A stretch of DNA of 64,000 bases from Capitulum mitella (taxonomy: Eukaryota; Arthropoda; Thecostraca; Pollicipedomorpha; Pollicipedidae): positions 23,858,144-23,922,143 of the forward strand of contig CP099849.1 of the NCBI GenBank assembly GCA_030062745.1, given 5' to 3'. Under the pieces are notes generated by a model that was not told where the DNA came from, made no database searches, and saw only the letters and a program-made list of their open reading frames with translations. Both the position numbers and the translations under genes were made by a program. Each line of letters begins with the position of its first letter. The stretch's first letter is position 1. Shown piece after piece: positions 59,802 through 64,000 of the stretch.

Positions 59802-59999
59802 CTAGTTGCCGGGCCGACCGCGGCCGGGGCCGTCGGGAGGCAGCTGCGCGCCGCGCGGCGCCAGCGACACGCACGCGTCGCCCACGGCCAACTGGTGGCA
59901 GGGCAGGCCGTACTGCTGCAGCGTGCGCGCCGGACTGCACGACGACCAGCCGCGGTGGAAGACGAAGAACGGGTGCTCCAGCTGCGCCTCGACCGTCAC
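59802..59999 (-). CDS. ATXN1: Ataxin-1, coding exon 3, copy B
   Basis: As exon 3 of copy A: acceptor ...CGCAG|GTGACGG, then EHPFFVFHRGWSSC and GLPCHQLAVGDACVSLAPRG, stop TAG at 59,802. It differs from A only behind the AXH domain, where A has GAPPPADG and B has GAQLPPDG. Confidence 0.92.
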   Translation of the reverse strand: MTVEAQLEHPFFVFHRGWSSCSPARTLQQYGLPCHQLAVGDACVSLAPRGAQLPPDGPGRGRPGN

Positions 60000-60589
60000 C
60001 TGCGAACCGAGGCCACGGCCGGTCAGTCCACGCCCGCCCCGGACGCTGCGCGCGACGGTCGGCACGCCACAACCGCGGACAGGGAAAAGCGGATGTCGGG
60101 CCCAACGGGACGTGACGGAGACCCCACCGGAAGACGCCGACACGACGTAAGAAAGCTGAGGCCGAACATGGATAGCTGACCGTTCTCAGCTTCACCCCGG
60201 CGTTGAGACAAACGAGCATGTGCACACCATGGCAATGTCTTAAAATGACTTCGAAGCAGGCTGCGTATTTTATCCAGTGTCATTGCGTCCCATCTTCGGT
60301 TGCACGAGTACGCATATGAAAAACCAGGACTGCCGAAGATGGTATGATTTCATTTCCGAATGGATATCTCACCTTGCCGGGAACACTTTTCAGCTAACCA
60401 TATCAAACGAAGTAAATCGCTGTATCAAGGTGGCAGCAGCCGGGCACAGTTGCGACTGACCCGTATCAAGGATCACTGCTCCGTACCTCTGCCCGGAGCG
60501 GGCCAATTCACATTCCATTTTCGTCCACTGACGGAATACTCGTTCCGTGCATCTGTCCCATACAGGGCCCCCTGTCCCTCTGTCCCACC

Positions 60590-61840
60590 GTCCCGTGAGG
60601 GCCCTCTCAGTGTTCCGTACCTCCGTCCGGTGCAGACCCTCTCAGTGTTCCGTGCGTATGTCCCGTGCGTGCCCTCTCGGTGTTTTGTACGTATGTCCCA
60701 TGAGCCCTCTCAGTGTTCCGTGCCTCCGTCCCGTCAGGATCCCCTTAGTGTACCGTACCTCCGTCCGGTGCGGGACCTCTCAGCGTTCCATACCTCCGTT
60801 CGGTGAGGGCTCTTTCAGTGTTTCGTACCTCCGTCCGGTGCAGACCCTCTGTGTTCCGTACCTCTGTCCCATGAGGACCTGTGTTCCGTACTTCAGTCAC
60901 ATGAGGACCTGTGTTCCGTATCTCTGTCCCATGAGGACCCTCTCATGTACCTTACATTCCATACCTGCACACCTCCGTCCGGTGAGGGCCCTTTCAGTGT
61001 TCCGCACCTCCGACCGGCGCGGGCCCTCACGGATTTCCGTTGTTCCGTACCTCCGTCCCGTGACGGCCCTCTCAGTGTTCCGAACCTCCGTCCCGTGACG
61101 GCCCTCTCAGTGTTCCGTACCTCCGTCCCGTGACGGCCCTCTCAGTGTTCCTTACCTTCCTGTGGTGCGGGCATTCTCGGTGTTCCGCGCTTCCATCCCG
61201 TGAGAGCCCTCACAGTGTTCCGTACCTCCGTCCCATGAGGACCCTCCCAGTGTTTAGCATCTACATCAGGTGCGGGCTCCCTCAGTGTTCCGTACCTCCG
61301 TCCGGTGCGGGCTCCCTCAGTGTTCCGTACCTCCGTCCGGTGCGGGCTCCCTCAGTGTTCCGTACCTCCGTCCGGTGCGGGCTCCCTCAGTGTTCCGTAC
61401 CTCCGTCCGGTGCGGGCCCTCTCAGTGTTCCGTACCTCCGTCCGGTGCGGGCTCCCTCAGTGTTCCGTACCTCCGTCCGGTGCGGGCTCCCTCAGTGTTC
61501 CGTACCTCCGTCCGGTGCGGGCTCCCTCAGTGTTCCGTACCTCCGTCCGGTGCGGGCCCTCTCAGTGTTCCGTACCTCCGTCCGGTGCAGGCCCTCTCAG
61601 TGTTCCGTACCTCCGTCCGGTGCGGGCCCTCTCAGTGTTCCGTACCTCCGTCCGGTGCGGGCCCTCTCAGTGTTCCGTACCTCCGTCCGGTGCGGGCTCC
61701 CTCAGTGTTCCGTACCTCCGTCCGGTGCGGGCCCTCTCAGTGTTCCGTACCTCCGTCCGGTGCGGGCCCTCTCAGTGTTCCGTACCTCCGTCCGGTGCAG
61801 GCCCTCTCAGTGTTCCGTACCTCCGTCCGGTGCGGGCCGA
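60590..61840. repeat. 35-bp minisatellite at the exon 2/intron 2 border, copy B (expanded)
   Basis: Sixteen near-perfect 35-bp units from 61,281 to 61,840, then increasingly diverged units down to about 60,590. Two unit types alternate, ending GGGCTCC or GGGCCCT, plus one with GCAGGCCCT. The last unit overlaps the end of exon 2 (61,821). Near-identity at the exon side and decay away from it point to recent growth from the junction. The unit has no stop in any plus-strand frame, which creates long meaningless frames there. Confidence 0.92.
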
Positions 61841-61978
61841 CGGCGAAGACGATGTGCGCGGTGCGGCCCAGCTCGTCTATGCGCGTTACCACGCTGCGGT
61901 CCAGCCGCAGCTCGGCCGACTGCTCGGCCGACGTCTCGAAGTCTTCGGTGCGCAGCTCCTCCACCCGCTTCAGTCGAC
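61821..61978 (-). CDS. ATXN1: Ataxin-1, coding exon 2, copy B
   Basis: Encodes the same protein segment as exon 2 of copy A, with the same acceptor (GGCAG) and donor (GAG|GTACGG). Fifteen near-perfect copies of the exon-end/donor sequence follow at 35-bp steps. Confidence 0.92.
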
Positions 61979-62535
61979 CTGCCGGTCGCCGTCGCGCCGC
62001 GTCAGTGCCGCGTCAGGCCACACGGCGTCAGCGCAGAGACTCCGCGAGCAGAGGTCACAGGGCGTCAGACACATACTCGGCCATCACAGGCCGCACGTCA
62101 GAACAGAGTCCGTCGCCGCGGTTCAAACGACGTCAGTTCACCAGTCCCGCAACCGCAGGTCGCGACCCGAGCGCAGTCAGCCGGTCCGATAGCTTAGGCC
62201 TCCTGACGGGACAGCCGTCAGGAGACGGCTGTGCGGACGGTGCGGTGTCAGCGCCCCCGCCCGTACCCGCCGGGTGCGACCGCACCGCACCGCAATGTTT
62301 ACCGACGGCTCCCGGCCGCGCCCCCTCCCCATCTAGTGGCATCGCGGGCTCTGACCTCACCCCCGGCGCGCGCACCACGCCGGCGCTGATCGGACAGCAG
62401 CACGGCGCGACCGGCTGTTGAGCGGCGTGACGTCACGCCGTGTGGGAGACCTAGCGATCGACCGGCGCGCCGGACGGGCGCGAGTCAACACTGGGCCGTT
62501 GCGACCGCGACAGCACCGCCGGTCCGGCAGCTCAC

Positions 62536-63418
62536 CATCAGCCAGCTCGATGATCGAGCCCATGCGGAAGTGCTCGGGAGGCGCGCAGTGATCGTTGTTG
62601 ACGATGGATGGCATGTCGGAGCCGTCGCCCTCGGCGGCCGTGGCGGCGGCAGCGGCGGTGGCGGCGGGAGCGGAGGCGGGGACGGCGGCCGGCCGGTCGC
62701 GAGGCTGGGCCGGCTCCACGCGGGCCCGCTTGGGCGGCGGCGGCTGCTCACTGGCCGCCTCCGAGCCGGGCATGCGCGTCCTGGGCGAGCCGTCGGCCGG
62801 CGGCGGGCGGCGCGCCGCCGGCGACACGCCGCCGTACGGGTAGCCGGCCGCCGTCGGGGCGCCGGCTCGCGGCGGCGTGGCCGCGCCCGGGTACGCCGCC
62901 CGCCCGAGCTCGTAGACGCCGCTCACGTGCGGCGGGTAGTGGGCCGGCACGCGCAGCACGCCCTCCTTGGCGACGCCCGGCGCCGGCGGTCGGAAGCCGC
63001 ACTGTTCGTCGGCCAACGGCCGGAACGCCGGCGGCGCCGCCCTGGCGGCCGCTGGCGGCGCCACCAGCGCCTCCTTGCCGGGTGGCGGTCGGTAGCTGAG
63101 AGGGTACAGCTGTCGCGCGTCGGCGGGCGGCGGCAGCGGCGGCCGCACGGCGCCTGGCGAGCTCGGCGGCGCGTACGCCGGGTACGAGTACGGCTGGTAG
63201 ACGGCGTGCGTGGTGGTCGGGTAGCCGAGCTGCAGCAGCGTGGCGGCCGCGACGCCAGGGTGATAGGACGGGTACAGCGCGGACGGGTCGGCGGCGGCGG
63301 GAGGCTTCAGCGCATCGCGGCCTCCACTCATCAAGCGGCCGAGCGGGGGCGCGTACAGCGGCGGGTAGGCCGGGGGCAGGCGCGGCTCACCGGCCGCCAG
63401 CGGCGCCGACAACAGCAT
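62536..63418 (-). CDS. ATXN1: Ataxin-1, coding exon 1, copy B
   Basis: 294 codons plus one base, with the same protein sequence as exon 1 of copy A as far as I can read; the base changes seen are silent. The ATG at 63,418 again follows a TTTCAG acceptor. With its exons 2 and 3 it gives a complete frame of 412 residues, so both copies look able to make the protein. The silent-only pattern fits either two alleles or a recent duplicate still under selection. Confidence 0.92.
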
Positions 63419-63429
63419 GGCAGCACCTG

Positions 63430-64000
63430 AAACACGGACACAGGCCGGACGTCACGACAGCCCGCCACTCGGCGGCCTGCACGCTCGGGCCGGGCACACG
63501 GCCACGTCCGCGGACCACTCGGCGTCGGGGCGGCGCGGCCAGTCACGCGACCGGCCGGATTGTCCGGCGACGCCGCGCTCCGGGCGCCCTGACCTTTCCC
63601 GGAACACGACAGACGGCCGACTGACTAGAAGCCGCCCGCGTGCCAACACGAGCCGCGAATGGGAACTGCTTCGGCATGCGGTTTAGCCCACTGCCCACTG
63701 GGACTCACATGAAGGTGATCTGACATTCCTTCCCACGCGGCCAGTGCACCTACCCTGAAACTGGTTGCCGCAAACACAACATTCGTAATCATGACTTTCA
63801 CACGTGGAGGGAGTGCAAAAGGACAGAAAATGTCCATAACGGTGACCCACGACATCCGTCGGCGAACGGGCGCCGACCGGTCGTCTGGTACGCCTCGCTC
63901 AAACGTCCCGAGACGCCCGGGGCGCCGGCCGCTGTCAGTGGCGCCCACGTCGCGAGGTCGACACGGTCAGACGAAGGCGCATGCTCGCCGCTCCATAACT
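63430..64000. promoter_or_regulatory. CpG-rich region upstream of ataxin-1, copy B (cut by window end)
   Basis: Counterpart of 32,702-33,271, with few differences. It carries no recognised gene and probably holds 5' non-coding sequence of ataxin-1. Confidence 0.4.

Larger units (their letters stand above)
41256..64000 (+). repeat. Duplicated segment, copy B (runs off the window)
   Basis: Same order and orientation as 20,100-33,271. It keeps the whole foldback-like element with both inverted ends and its flanking 6-bp repeats, then 5.2 kb of flank absent from copy A, then the P-element remnant and ataxin-1. The left edge matches A at AAGAGACATTCCCC; the right edge is beyond the window. Confidence 0.9.

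Noticed and set aside
61281-61840. Regular repeat resembling a CRISPR array
   Set aside because: The units are directly adjacent without unique spacers, in a eukaryotic intron.
61130-62421. Three overlapping plus-strand frames of 295-383 residues with a 35-residue repeat
   Set aside because: They are the 35-bp minisatellite read in three frames, none of which has a stop, and they run antisense into ataxin-1 exon 2.

Overview
The window is nuclear DNA of an animal, most likely an arthropod. Two host genes are recognisable, SMC5 (one open frame without introns) and an ataxin-1 (AXH-domain) gene with three coding exons. An interstitial tract of TTAGG, the usual arthropod telomere repeat, lies at 40.43-40.56 kb. 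Gene density is low, microsatellites and decayed DNA transposons are common, and the host genes sit in GC-rich islands. I cannot name the species; a crustacean or chelicerate would fit.

Layout. 0-7 kb is transposon debris: a shortened pogo-type element (0.79-2.53 kb), a dispersed repeat split by a TTAA-flanked piggyBac-like element (2.8-4.9 kb), and a homopolymer-rich stretch that looks like bad sequence near 6.1 kb. 7.1-11 kb holds SMC5 on the minus strand, complete from the Walker A to the Walker B end but with one frame change in the hinge. 11-20 kb has no gene, only dispersed repeats. 20.1-33.3 kb and 41.26-64.0 kb are two copies (A and B) of one segment, in the same orientation and differing by a few percent by eye. 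Each carries a large foldback-like element with long terminal inverted repeats, a decayed P-element (THAP9-like) transposase, and the ataxin-1 gene on the minus strand. Copy B keeps 3.6 kb and 5.2 kb that copy A has lost. A 500-N scaffold gap (39,795-40,294) separates the copies, so B may be the other allele left in the assembly rather than a true duplication.

The most unusual feature is in ataxin-1. A 35-bp minisatellite begins exactly at the exon 2/intron 2 junction, and each unit repeats the last bases of exon 2 together with the 5' splice site. Copy A has 3 near-perfect units and copy B has 16, so B carries 15 extra look-alike donor sites behind the real one. The second notable object is the foldback-like element (7.5 kb in B). 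It has about 415-bp inverted ends and 6-bp flanking repeats, and much of its body is degenerate short GC-rich repeats; no transposase is recognisable.

SMC5 (SMC5/6 DNA-repair complex) and ataxin-1 (transcriptional repression partner) have no known shared pathway, and nothing here suggests they are co-regulated.
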